From NCBI GenBank assembly GCA_043779185.1, contig JAYWEQ010000014.1, positions 1 to 17,945 of the forward strand: DNA of 17,945 nucleotides, in the 5' to 3' direction. The notes beneath the pieces were generated by a model. It was not told where the DNA came from and did no database searches. It saw only the letters and a list, made by a program, of their open reading frames with translations. Positions 8,021 through 15,587 of this stretch are shown piece after piece. A program made the position numbers and the translations under genes. The DNA is from JAYWDA01 sp043779185 (lineage in GTDB: Bacteria; Bdellovibrionota; Bdellovibrionia; Bdellovibrionales; Bdellovibrionaceae). Within the stretch, counting starts at the first letter, position 1. Each line of letters starts with the position of its first letter.

Positions 8021-8326
8021 TTATCTAAAAAAGACATTAGGACCTGTCTTTCTTCGCAGCTCTGCATGAAATTCAGAAGCCGCTAATGAAGGATTCTCGG
8101 GACCCCTATGGAACTTAAGTTCATGACGACCCAAAAGACCCACTGCCAGCGCTAAAAATTTCAGCGCCCATTGCAACATTAAATAAATTAAAAACAGGGC
8201 CACCTTCAATGCATTCGTTTTCAATTTAATTAACTGCCATAAGCCTCTTTTAAATCGCTGTTGCAACTCAATTAACAACAGCCCGTTTTCTTGCTCCCAC
8301 CTTTTTATAAAAATTTGTGCTTTCAT
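8021..8326 (-). CDS. Small single-span membrane protein, function unknown
   Basis: 101 residues. An amphipathic, charged N-terminus (residues 1-37, with KRW, RFKRGLW and KLK) is followed by one long hydrophobic stretch at about 40-66 and a polar, basic C-terminal tail. This is the layout of a small inner-membrane protein. The start is supported by AAGGA about 9 nt before the ATG. It is preceded by a perfect 10-bp hairpin (8364-8386) and a 25-codon micro-ORF on the same strand, and followed by the small lipoprotein gene about 100 nt downstream. I do not recognise the family. Confidence 0.6.
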   Translation of the reverse strand: MKAQIFIKRWEQENGLLLIELQQRFKRGLWQLIKLKTNALKVALFLIYLMLQWALKFLALAVGLLGRHELKFHRGPENPSLAASEFHAELRRKTGPNVFFR

Positions 8327-8363
8327 ATATAATTCCTTGTTTATAGTTAAATTTAAAATATTC

Positions 8364-8386
8364 TAATCCCCAAACATTGGGGATTA
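8364..8386. repeat. Perfect 10-bp inverted repeat (hairpin) upstream of the small membrane protein gene
   Basis: Arms TAATCCCCAA (8364-8373) and TTGGGGATTA (8377-8386) are exact complements with a 3-nt loop. On the minus strand the hairpin sits 38 nt upstream of the ATG of the 101-residue gene and downstream of the 25-codon micro-ORF. The minus-strand 3' flank is A/T-rich but has no clean U-run, so it could be a weak terminator/attenuator or an operator. The 327-nt stretch 8327-8653 otherwise holds only the micro-ORF and A/T-rich sequence. Confidence 0.6.
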
Positions 8387-8467
8387 ATCTCAGACGAGAA
8401 AAAATGCCGAACATCATTTTTTAAAATGAATTTTGATTCTTATAGAACCTAATTTTTGGGTGTCTTT

Positions 8468-8545
8468 TTAGATGAGTCCTAAGACCAAATCGGAAATGGA
8501 GGCCATTCGAATCGTTGTTTGGACCACAGTCTTAAATATGAACAT
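8468..8545 (-). CDS. 25-residue micro-ORF with consensus ribosome binding site
   Basis: On the minus strand AAAGGAGG is followed by a 5-nt spacer and ATG at 8545, the best Shine-Dalgarno in the window. The frame runs 25 codons to a TAA at 8468-8470. The peptide begins MFIFKTVVQTTIRMA, ends SISDLVLGLI, and is hydrophobic with two basic residues and one acidic one. It may be a leader peptide for the gene downstream, a small membrane-active peptide, or a chance ORF behind a real ribosome site. There is no run of a single amino acid, so classical amino-acid attenuation is not indicated. It lies between fadJ (108 nt upstream on the same strand) and the hairpin plus membrane-protein gene. Confidence 0.5.
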   Translation of the reverse strand: MFIFKTVVQTTIRMASISDLVLGLI

Positions 8546-8653
8546 AAAAGCCTCCTTTCAATAGAGTGCTTTTAGCTTACGACAATTATTCCTATAAAGT
8601 TAAAGTCCAGAATAGAATAAATCTAATTTTATTTTTAAAAAATATCTGATCTC

Positions 8654-10804
8654 TTAATTTTTGTAAAACTGGCTCTGAGCTTGCGCCATCTGCAATATTT
8701 GGGGTGCGGGCTTCAGCCGAATGGCTTTTCTTGTTTCAGAATATTTTGTCAATTGCTCGACGATATATTTTGAACCCAAAGAATCCGCAAACCTTAACAG
8801 ACCGCCTCTGAAAGGAGGAAAACCTGTTCCCATAATCATCGCAAGATCCACTTCGGCGGCTGTTTCGACGACTTGATCTTCGATCAGGGCCCGCGAACAT
8901 TCGTTCACCATGGAAAACACGCCGCGCTCAACACATTCTTTTGTGTCATAAGGATTTGTTGGAGCTTGCAGACCAAGAGCTTCATAAACAGAAGAATCAA
9001 CCTCGCCACGTTTACCAGAATTATAAAGGTAAAAACCTTTGCTATTTTTTCGACCCAGCCGGCCACTTTTTTCTAAGCCATCAAGGATTTTTGAAATTTC
9101 CATCCGGTCCCCGAAAGCTTTTTTAAAAATCTTTAAGACTTTATAACAAACGTCTAAGCCGACTTCGTCCATCAATGCGAAAGGTCCCATCGGCATACCA
9201 AAGTCTTTGACGTAAGCACGATCAACCACTTCAATGGCCATTCCTTCTTCTAACAAAAAGGCGGCTTCAGCCATATAGGGCAAAAGCAAGCGATTGACTA
9301 AAAAGCCGGGTCCATCTTTAACGACAACTGGCATTTTTCCCATTTTTTTCGACAATTCAAAAACCGTGGCCACCGTTTCATCGCTGGACTTTTCACCGCG
9401 AATCACTTCCACGAGGGGCATTTTATCGACGGGATTAAAAAAATGCATGCCTGCAAAAAATTCCGGCCGCGGATGTCCTTTGGCCATTTCTGTCACGCTC
9501 AACGAAGATGTGTTTGTCACGATGATGCAGTTGTCTTTGCAGTTTTGGGCTGTTTCTGCGATGACCTTTTGTTTGATCGCCATGTCTTCAACGATCGCTT
9601 CGACAACCAGATCTAAAGTTTTAAAACCGCTAAAATCGGTGCTTGTTGTCACGCGATCCATCTTTTGTTTGTACTGATATTTATCCAGCGATCTTCGCTT
9701 TAAAAGTTTGAGCCACAGATCAGATGCATGCTTAAGACCTTTACCTAAAGCGTCTGAGTTTAAATCTTTCATGCGGACTTCGATGCCTTTGTCGGCGGCT
9801 TGGTAGGCGATACCGCCCCCCATTGTGCCTGCTCCCAAAATCCCCATGCGCGCCACATCACGGCCTTTAACGCCGGAGCTGACGCCCGTTTGCTTTTTTA
9901 CCATTTCAGTTAAATAAAAAACATGGATCAAGTTTTTTGAAACTTCGGTGACGGCCGCATCGCAAAAATTTTCTCGCTCAATTTTTAAAGCTTGCTCGCG
10001 ATTTGACATCTTGTATGTTTTTCCAATGACATTGATGGCTTTCATCAAAGCTGGATAGTGACCACTGGTCTTGGCTAGAGTGGCTTTTTTTGCCTGCGAA
10101 ATGGCAAGGCCTTTTCCTAAAGACTCAACAAATTTATTCATGAGCCCGACAGGTTTAAATTTTTTCTGCCGTTTACCACCACCTTGGGCGATCAGTTCGC
10201 GAGCCCACTTCAAGGCCTCTTCACGTAAGATGGCGGGATGAACAACTCGGTCCACCAGGCCCTGCTTTTGCGCTTTTTTAGCTGGCAGAAGTTTACCGTT
10301 TAAAATATTTTCTAAACCGGCCTGCAATCCCACAACCCGGGGCATCCGTATGCAACCGCCAAAACCTGGAATAATTCCCAGTTGGGTTTCTGGCAAACCA
10401 ATTCGAGTGACATTGTCGTCCGTCGCCATTCGATAATCACAAGCTAAAATCATTTCACAGCCCCCACCGGCGCAGGCTCCATGAACAGCCGCAATCACGG
10501 GAATCGAAAGATCTTCGATCTTATTAAAAATATTTTGTCCAGCCGCCACAGCCTTTTCAAATTGCTCGCGGCTGCTCATGCTTTTGATTTCTTCAATATC
10601 AGCACCAGCAATAAATATTTTCGGTTTATTTGAAATTAAAACAACGGCTTTATAAGCCGAAGATTTGAGCTCTGTTAAAACTTCTTCGAGCCTTAAGACC
10701 ACAGGAGTTGATAACTTATTTACTTTTTCTCCGACCAGATCAAACTCAACAAAAGCCACGTCACCTTGGGGAACAATTTTTATACTGTCTTTGGGGTTTG
10801 TCAT
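8654..10804 (-). CDS. fadJ: Fatty acid oxidation complex alpha subunit: enoyl-CoA hydratase/3-hydroxyacyl-CoA dehydrogenase fusion
   Basis: Bifunctional beta-oxidation enzyme in the cytoplasm; it hydrates 2-enoyl-CoA and oxidises the 3-hydroxyacyl-CoA with NAD+, handing 3-ketoacyl-CoA to the thiolase. The 716 residues match FadJ/FadB (about 715-730). N-terminal crotonase domain: FIAGADIEEI (64-73), GGGCEMILACD with Glu117, and LPETQLGIIPGFGG with Glu139. Dehydrogenase domain: GILGAGTMGGGIA (321-333), Ser433, His454 (GMHFFNP), Glu466 and Asn504 (GFLVNR). The C-terminal repeat has GTGFPPFRGG (659-668). All catalytic residues are intact. The ATG directly follows the thiolase TAA with no gap, and its ribosome site GAGAGAGAGG lies inside the last thiolase codons, so the two are coupled. 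FadJ rather than FadB is suggested by the thiolase-first order and the long-type thiolase, not proven. Confidence 0.95.
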   Translation of the reverse strand: MTNPKDSIKIVPQGDVAFVEFDLVGEKVNKLSTPVVLRLEEVLTELKSSAYKAVVLISNKPKIFIAGADIEEIKSMSSREQFEKAVAAGQNIFNKIEDLSIPVIAAVHGACAGGGCEMILACDYRMATDDNVTRIGLPETQLGIIPGFGGCIRMPRVVGLQAGLENILNGKLLPAKKAQKQGLVDRVVHPAILREEALKWARELIAQGGGKRQKKFKPVGLMNKFVESLGKGLAISQAKKATLAKTSGHYPALMKAINVIGKTYKMSNREQALKIERENFCDAAVTEVSKNLIHVFYLTEMVKKQTGVSSGVKGRDVARMGILGAGTMGGGIAYQAADKGIEVRMKDLNSDALGKGLKHASDLWLKLLKRRSLDKYQYKQKMDRVTTSTDFSGFKTLDLVVEAIVEDMAIKQKVIAETAQNCKDNCIIVTNTSSLSVTEMAKGHPRPEFFAGMHFFNPVDKMPLVEVIRGEKSSDETVATVFELSKKMGKMPVVVKDGPGFLVNRLLLPYMAEAAFLLEEGMAIEVVDRAYVKDFGMPMGPFALMDEVGLDVCYKVLKIFKKAFGDRMEISKILDGLEKSGRLGRKNSKGFYLYNSGKRGEVDSSVYEALGLQAPTNPYDTKECVERGVFSMVNECSRALIEDQVVETAAEVDLAMIMGTGFPPFRGGLLRFADSLGSKYIVEQLTKYSETRKAIRLKPAPQILQMAQAQSQFYKN

Positions 10805-12148
10805 TTAAACCTCTCTCTCAAGAATCATGGCACCACCCTGGCCGCCACCGATGCATAATGTTGCTAATCCATATTGTAAATTTCTTCTTTGCATCTCTTT
10901 CATTAAAGTGATGACTAACCTTGTGCCTGTTGCCCCCACAGGATGACCAAGAGCAATCCCACCGCCGTTGACATTTAGAATATCAATCGAAAGTTCGCCG
11001 ACTTTTTCTTTTAAGCCTAATTTTTCTTTGGCGAACTGATCCGAGTTAAAGGCTTTTTGACAGGCTAAAACTTGCGCAGCAAAGGCTTCGTTCAATTCCA
11101 CCAAACCAATCTCTTTTAAGGTCAGACTGGCTCGCTTCAAGGCGACGGGTGTCGCGTAAACGGGTCCTAATCCCATACGCTCGGGATCGCAACCTGCAAA
11201 ACCATAACTTAAAATTTTAGCTGTGGGTTTGTACCCCAACGCTTCAGCTTTTTCTCGGGACATCAATAAGACCATCGCCGCGCCATCTGTGATCGGACAG
11301 GAATTTCCGGCGGTGATCGTGCCTGTTTGTTTATCAAAGAAAGGTTTTAGTTTTGTGAGGGCTTCGATCGTTTGATTATCTCGGGGGCCGACGTCCTCGG
11401 AAATCACTTCTTTATAATCGGGGGCTAAAAAAATCGGCGTCATCTCAGCTTTAAACTTTCCGTCTTTGGCAGCTTTTGAAGCAAGGACATGGGACCGCAG
11501 AGCAAACTCATCTTGTTCGCGCCGAGATAGGCCCCACTCTTTGGCTAAAATTTCAGCCGTCTGACCCATATTGATGCCGACAAATGGATCTGTCAGACCT
11601 TGCATCACTGAAATCACGGGGAAATAATCATCTCGCATATTGCCGCTCAGTAAAGCGCTGATCTGCTTCAAATCGGCTTTTAGCAAACTCCATAGCAAGG
11701 GCAAAGCCTGCTTTGGCCCTCGCGCCACCAGAAGTTTATCAAAAATATTTTGAATCTTGGCTGGAAGTAATGTCGGCATTTGCGACATATTTTCGGTGCC
11801 TCCGGCGACGACGACATCCATGGTCCCTGATTTAATTTTTTCAAAGCCGTTCGAAATAGACTCCATCGCCGACGCACAATTTCGATGAACTGTGTAGGCA
11901 GAAGTTTTTTGCGGCACTCCTGCATTCAGGGCAATGACTCTGGCGATATTAACGCTGTCGACGGGATTTCCTGTATTACCAACAATCACTTCATCGATTG
12001 AATTGACGTCCAAATTAGTTTTTGCGATCAACTCTTTCAGAGCGATCTTTCCCAAATCGGCGGGATGAACTTTTTTAAGAACAGTTCCGGATTTTGCAAA
12101 GGGTGTGCGCACACCTTCAATGATGACTACGTCGCGCGGTGATTTCAT
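10805..12148 (-). CDS. fadI: 3-ketoacyl-CoA thiolase (acetyl-CoA C-acyltransferase), beta subunit of the oxidation complex
   Basis: Cleaves 3-ketoacyl-CoA with CoA to acetyl-CoA plus a shortened acyl-CoA. The nucleophile is Cys91 in VHRNCASAMESI. The other active-site residues are visible: NEAFA in the loop domain, His402 in GGIALGHPVGATG, and Cys432 in CIGGGQGGA. The length of 447 residues fits the longer FadI-type thiolases (about 436) rather than the shorter FadA (about 390). The start ATG at 12148 has a clear AAGGAG 7 nt upstream. First gene of the fadI-fadJ operon, divergent from the malic enzyme gene across 210 nt, with a good promoter at 12189-12217. Confidence 0.95.
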   Translation of the reverse strand: MKSPRDVVIIEGVRTPFAKSGTVLKKVHPADLGKIALKELIAKTNLDVNSIDEVIVGNTGNPVDSVNIARVIALNAGVPQKTSAYTVHRNCASAMESISNGFEKIKSGTMDVVVAGGTENMSQMPTLLPAKIQNIFDKLLVARGPKQALPLLWSLLKADLKQISALLSGNMRDDYFPVISVMQGLTDPFVGINMGQTAEILAKEWGLSRREQDEFALRSHVLASKAAKDGKFKAEMTPIFLAPDYKEVISEDVGPRDNQTIEALTKLKPFFDKQTGTITAGNSCPITDGAAMVLLMSREKAEALGYKPTAKILSYGFAGCDPERMGLGPVYATPVALKRASLTLKEIGLVELNEAFAAQVLACQKAFNSDQFAKEKLGLKEKVGELSIDILNVNGGGIALGHPVGATGTRLVITLMKEMQRRNLQYGLATLCIGGGQGGAMILEREV

Positions 12149-12188
12149 GAAATATCTCCTTGATGGGCAATCTTAAATCGACCTCTCA

Positions 12189-12217
12189 AGGATAGAACGT
12201 GGCTTTACAATTGACAA
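12189..12217 (-). promoter_or_regulatory. Candidate sigma-70 promoter of fadI-fadJ
   Basis: Minus strand: -35 TTGTCA (12212-12217), exactly 17 nt, then -10 TATCCT (12189-12194). This gives a 5' leader of about 35 nt before the fadI ATG and its AAGGAG. The half-site GTGACTTAAGAAC (12227-12239), which matches 11 of 13 bases of one side of the icmF-operon palindrome, lies about 10 nt upstream of the -35. Confidence 0.55.
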
Positions 12218-12305
12218 ATGGTCTCGGTGACTTAAGAACACAACGCAGACGCTCCCTCGAGGTCGAGAATATTTAATTCTAAGCCTGCCAAAGATCATTT
12301 TCTCT

Positions 12306-12334
12306 TTTATTTAGACGAAGGACGAGGTTAGAAT
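12306..12334 (+). promoter_or_regulatory. Possible promoter of the malic enzyme gene
   Basis: TAGAAT (12329-12334) is a fair -10 box lying 24 nt before the ATG and 12 nt before the AAGGAG ribosome site (12347-12352). The only -35 at 17 nt spacing is a poor TTTATT (12306-12311). The short leader makes this assignment tentative. Confidence 0.3.
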
Positions 12335-12358
12335 CAAAGTTCTATCAAGGAGCTTATC

Positions 12359-14659
12359 ATGTCTCTCGATCAAGAAGCGTTGGATTATCATTCCAAAGGA
12401 AAACCTGGAAAAATTGAAATCACATCTAGCAAACCTTGCAGCACCGAAAAAGATTTATCATTGGCTTATTCTCCGGGGGTTGCAGCTCCTTGTAAAGCCA
12501 TCGCCAAGGATCCTTCTAAAGTTTATGACTACACTTCAAAAGGAAATCTAGTGGGCGTTATTTCCAACGGCAGCGCCGTGCTTGGCCTTGGCAATATTGG
12601 TCCTTTGGCCTCTAAACCTGTCATGGAGGGGAAAGGTATTTTATTTAAACAATTCGCAGGGATCGACGTCTTTGATATAGAAATGCTTCAAACAACGACG
12701 CAAGATTTTATCAACGCCGTGAAAGCCCTAGAGCCGACTTTTGGCGGGATTAATTTAGAAGACATCAAAGCTCCAGAATGTTTTGAAATTGAAGAGACCC
12801 TAAAAAAAGAAATGAACATTCCCGTTTTTCATGATGACCAACATGGGACAGCCATTGTTTCTGGGGCCGCTTTAATCAACGCTTGCTTTGTCACAGATCG
12901 AAAGCTGTCCAATATTCGAATTGTTGTGAATGGCGCCGGCGCTTCGGCGGTGGCCTGCTCAAATATTTTTATTTCTCTGGGCGTTCAGCGCCAGAATTTA
13001 ACGATGTGTGATACGTCGGGCGTTATTTACCAAGGCCGCAAAGACGGCATGAATAAATATAAACAGGCCTTCGCCGTCGAAACCAAAGCTCGGACTTTGC
13101 ATGAAGCCTTAAAAGATGCCGATGTCTTTGTTGGTTTATCAGCCGCCGGAGCCCTGACCCAAGAGATGCTGAAAGACATGAAGAAGGATCCGATTATTTT
13201 TGCGATGGCCAATCCAGACCCAGAAATTGATCCAGCCAAAGCCCGAGAGGTTCGACCGGATGCGATCATTGCGACGGGACGTTCGGATTACCCCAATCAG
13301 GTGAATAATGTTTTAGGTTTTCCTTCGATTTTTCGTGGCGCCCTTGATACCAGATCAACACAAATTAATGAAGCCATGAAATTAGCTGCCGTGCATGCCT
13401 TAGCATCGCTGGCTCGGGAAGAAGTTCCCGATCGCGTTTCTGATACCTATGGTGGAAAGAATTTTGCCTTTGGTCGGGATTATTTAATTCCAAAACCCTT
13501 CGACACTCGTGTTCTTCTTTGGGTGGCCCCGGCGGTCGCTAAAGCAGCGATGGAATCAGGTGTGGCCACGCGCCAAATTACAAACTGGGAAGCCTATCAT
13601 GATCGCTTGGAAGCCTACCAAGGACCCTCTAAAGCTTTTATTCGAACAGCCATCCACCGCGTCCATAAGAATGCGTCTAATTCTGATATTCCAAAAATTG
13701 TTTTTCCTGAAGGACATTCTAACAAAATCCTAAAGGCCTTAAAAATATTGGTAGATGAAAAAATTTGTGAACCTATCCTTTTGGGTTCCCCTGAAAAGGT
13801 CCGAGAAAAAATTCGCCTTCTTGAATTGAAAACTTTGGAAAAAGTTCAGATCATTCAGCCTTCACAGGCTCCGCAATTTAAAACCTATGTCCAGGAACTT
13901 TTTAATAAGCGTCAGCGAAAAGGGGTTAACCTGACAGAAGCCCAAAGATTAATGTCAGACCCCAATTATTTTGCTTCGATGATGACCTTGGTGGGTGATG
14001 CTGATGGGATGGTCACAGGGGCTTCACAAAATTATGCGGATGCTGTCCGTCCGATCTTGCAAACCATTGGCCTTCACCAAGATGGCGTTCCCTCGGGATT
14101 AAATTTTGTCTTACTTGAAGATCGCTTTTTGATTTTAGCAGATTCCACAGTAAACTTAAATCCGACGGCTCAGCAGTTAGCGCAAATGGCTTTGCAGGCG
14201 GCTCGTGTTTGTGAATATTTTGGCCAAGTTCCTCGGATTGCCATGCTTAGCTATTCAAATTTTACGGGCACGCCGGGAACTCCCGCAAAAATGAAAAAAG
14301 CCGCCGAGCTGGTCAAAGAAATGCGACCAGATTTAGTTGTTGATGGCGACATCCAAGGTGACACTGCCATCAATCCCCTTTTGATTGATCGCATTTTTCC
14401 ATTTTCTGAACTGAAAGGCGGCGGCGCTAATATTTTACTTTTCCCAAATCTAGAATCAGCCAACATCAGTTATAAAATTCTACAGCAAGTTGGAAAAGTT
14501 GAAGTCTTAGGACCATTTCTGATGGGCATTCGTAGATCTGCCAACGTGTTGCAAAGAACAACAACCGTCGACGGAATTGTGAATTCTGTGGTGCTGACGG
14601 CCCTAGAAGCTCAGTACATTAAAGAGTATCGCAAATCGAAAGAAAAAATCCTTAGTTAA
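12359..14659 (+). CDS. maeB: NADP-dependent malic enzyme with C-terminal phosphotransacetylase-like domain (MaeB type)
   Basis: Oxidative decarboxylation of malate to pyruvate and CO2 with NADPH formation; cytoplasmic. 766 residues, as in E. coli MaeB (about 759). Malic N-terminal domain (about 15-160) has AYSPGVAAPC with Tyr37, EGKGILFK with Lys92, NLEDIKAP with Glu134/Asp135, and FHDDQHGTA with Asp159/Asp160 for metal and substrate. The NAD(P)-binding domain starts at VVNGAGASA (189-197) and contains FAMANPDPE. From about 430 to the end runs a phosphate acetyl/butyryltransferase-like domain (IVFPEGHSNKILKAL, MVTGASQNYADAVRP, GDIQGDTA, LLFPNLESANISYK), which in this family is regulatory and, in E. 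coli MaeB, mediates acetyl-CoA inhibition. The ribosome site AAGGAG lies 6 nt before the ATG. Divergent from fadI-fadJ, it would balance acetyl-CoA from fat oxidation with pyruvate and NADPH. Confidence 0.95.
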   Translation: MSLDQEALDYHSKGKPGKIEITSSKPCSTEKDLSLAYSPGVAAPCKAIAKDPSKVYDYTSKGNLVGVISNGSAVLGLGNIGPLASKPVMEGKGILFKQFAGIDVFDIEMLQTTTQDFINAVKALEPTFGGINLEDIKAPECFEIEETLKKEMNIPVFHDDQHGTAIVSGAALINACFVTDRKLSNIRIVVNGAGASAVACSNIFISLGVQRQNLTMCDTSGVIYQGRKDGMNKYKQAFAVETKARTLHEALKDADVFVGLSAAGALTQEMLKDMKKDPIIFAMANPDPEIDPAKAREVRPDAIIATGRSDYPNQVNNVLGFPSIFRGALDTRSTQINEAMKLAAVHALASLAREEVPDRVSDTYGGKNFAFGRDYLIPKPFDTRVLLWVAPAVAKAAMESGVATRQITNWEAYHDRLEAYQGPSKAFIRTAIHRVHKNASNSDIPKIVFPEGHSNKILKALKILVDEKICEPILLGSPEKVREKIRLLELKTLEKVQIIQPSQAPQFKTYVQELFNKRQRKGVNLTEAQRLMSDPNYFASMMTLVGDADGMVTGASQNYADAVRPILQTIGLHQDGVPSGLNFVLLEDRFLILADSTVNLNPTAQQLAQMALQAARVCEYFGQVPRIAMLSYSNFTGTPGTPAKMKKAAELVKEMRPDLVVDGDIQGDTAINPLLIDRIFPFSELKGGGANILLFPNLESANISYKILQQVGKVEVLGPFLMGIRRSANVLQRTTTVDGIVNSVVLTALEAQYIKEYRKSKEKILS

Positions 14660-14675
14660 TTGACTGAGGATTTTT
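14644..14675. terminator. Bidirectional intrinsic terminator between malic enzyme and outer-membrane protein genes
   Basis: A 13-bp stem with one G-U pair: AAAAATCCTTAGT (14644-14656) against ACTGAGGATTTTT (14663-14675), with a 6-nt loop. The loop begins with the malic enzyme stop codon TAA (14657-14659). Reading rightwards the stem ends in TTTTT, and reading leftwards in TTTTTT, so it can serve both convergent genes; the outer-membrane protein gene ends at 14684. Confidence 0.8.
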
Positions 14676-14683
14676 AGGCGAAA

Positions 14684-15319
14684 CTAAAAAAGGTAAGCAA
14701 TATTTCCTTCCAGAAAAATGCTGCCCACCGCTTTGGGCTTTTCAACTTCTGCTCCTGAAAGGGACGAAAAGCGAGCTTGGTTAGCGACTTCATAGCCGTT
14801 GGCATAAGTGGCGCCAAGGTTAAAGGCCATTTTACCCTTCGCGAATTCTCTGCCAATAAATTGGTAGCCAGCGCCACCGACACCACCTAAAGCCGTCGAC
14901 GTGGCTTCCGCAGACAGACTTGAATAACCAACCGCTGTTTTAATATCAACAGCGCCAACTCCGGCCATTAAATAAATACCACTGCGTTCAGCCTCTTCGG
15001 TTAAAAAATAGCGGGCTCGGATTCCATACATTCGAACATCACTTTTAAAGGTGACCGTATTGTTTTTTTCTGGATCTGAAGCTAATTTGAAAAAGCTAAC
15101 ATAGGGTCCGACCGTCACTTGTGGTCCCACCGTGCGCTCATAAGCCAAGCCCGCACCACTCATCAGCAGAGGGGCCGCATCGACCATGACTCTATTACTG
15201 ATGGACGAAACGCCAGCTGCGGATGAGTCATAAGGGGAATAATTAAACTGCATCGGCTTACCTTTAGCCTCTGCTATCGTCGAAGAAATAACCAGCACCA
15301 TAAATATAATTTTTCTCAT
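14684..15319 (-). CDS. Predicted outer-membrane beta-barrel protein
   Basis: 211 residues. Signal peptide 1-18 (MRKIIFMVLVISSTIAEA, cleavage after Ala-Glu-Ala18). The mature part has alternating hydrophobic and polar strands with Gly and aromatic residues, such as GAGLAYERTVGPQVTVGPYVSF, shown here only in part (GPQVTVGPYVSF near 65-76), RMYGIRARYF and GVGGAGYQFIG. It ends in an aromatic strand whose last residue is Phe (GNIAYLF), the usual recognition end for the Bam assembly machinery. This supports an 8-strand OmpA/OmpW-like small barrel; no specific family or ligand is recognised. The ribosome site AAGGCGG lies about 6 nt before the ATG. It is single, with the bidirectional terminator at its end. 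Confidence 0.8.
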   Translation of the reverse strand: MRKIIFMVLVISSTIAEAKGKPMQFNYSPYDSSAAGVSSISNRVMVDAAPLLMSGAGLAYERTVGPQVTVGPYVSFFKLASDPEKNNTVTFKSDVRMYGIRARYFLTEEAERSGIYLMAGVGAVDIKTAVGYSSLSAEATSTALGGVGGAGYQFIGREFAKGKMAFNLGATYANGYEVANQARFSSLSGAEVEKPKAVGSIFLEGNIAYLF

Positions 15320-15524
15320 AAGACCGCCTTCTAGTATTAAGATTGCTAAAATTCGGCCATCACAAGTTAAGTTTATTTTGATTAGGACCGCACACGCATG
15401 TCTATCATATCGAAAATTTGCCAGAAATTGTCTTTGTCAAAAAGTTCGACAGGTTAGAGAACTTTGGGTTCGCCAGACACTTATTTAGAGACTGGCGCGT
15501 AACTTCGTCATAATTTTCCCTGAT

Positions 15525-15578
15525 TCTCCTCTAAAAAATTAAAATCCTGTTCACGTGATTTTAATTTTTTAGAGGAGA
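15525..15578. promoter_or_regulatory. 22-bp perfect inverted repeat that buries the ribosome site of the downstream small gene
   Basis: Arms at 15525-15546 (beginning TCTCCTCT) and 15557-15578 (ending AGAGGAGA) are exact reverse complements with a 10-nt loop CTGTTCACGT. The right arm carries AGAGGAG, the Shine-Dalgarno for the ATG at 15588. In RNA this site would be fully paired with the left arm, so translation would need the stem to open. Because of the symmetry the minus strand also shows AGAGGAG facing the other way. The centre of the stem is A/T-rich and lacks a following U-run, so it is not a standard terminator. It could be an RNA thermometer-like switch, an operator, or the relic of a mobile element end. 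Confidence 0.7.
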
Positions 15579-15587
15579 CACCATTTT

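Noticed and set aside
8271..8420. A 49-codon minus-strand ORF (MMFGIFSRLRL...) spanning the 8364-8386 hairpin
   Set aside because: No Shine-Dalgarno, and it overlaps the better supported 101-residue gene in another frame; the hairpin explains part of its sequence.
8600..8653. Terminator directly after fadJ
   Set aside because: The stretch is only A/T-rich with T/A runs; no G/C-containing stem was found, so no terminator is called.
15471..15497. CGCCAG/CTGGCG inverted pair
   Set aside because: Only 6 bp with a 15-nt loop and no U-run; expected by chance in a region of this size.
15484..15537. Minus-strand mini-ORF (MTKLRASL) behind the mirror-image AGAGGAG of the hairpin
   Set aside because: Only 8 codons and the ribosome site is about 15 nt from the ATG; it follows simply from the symmetry of the repeat.
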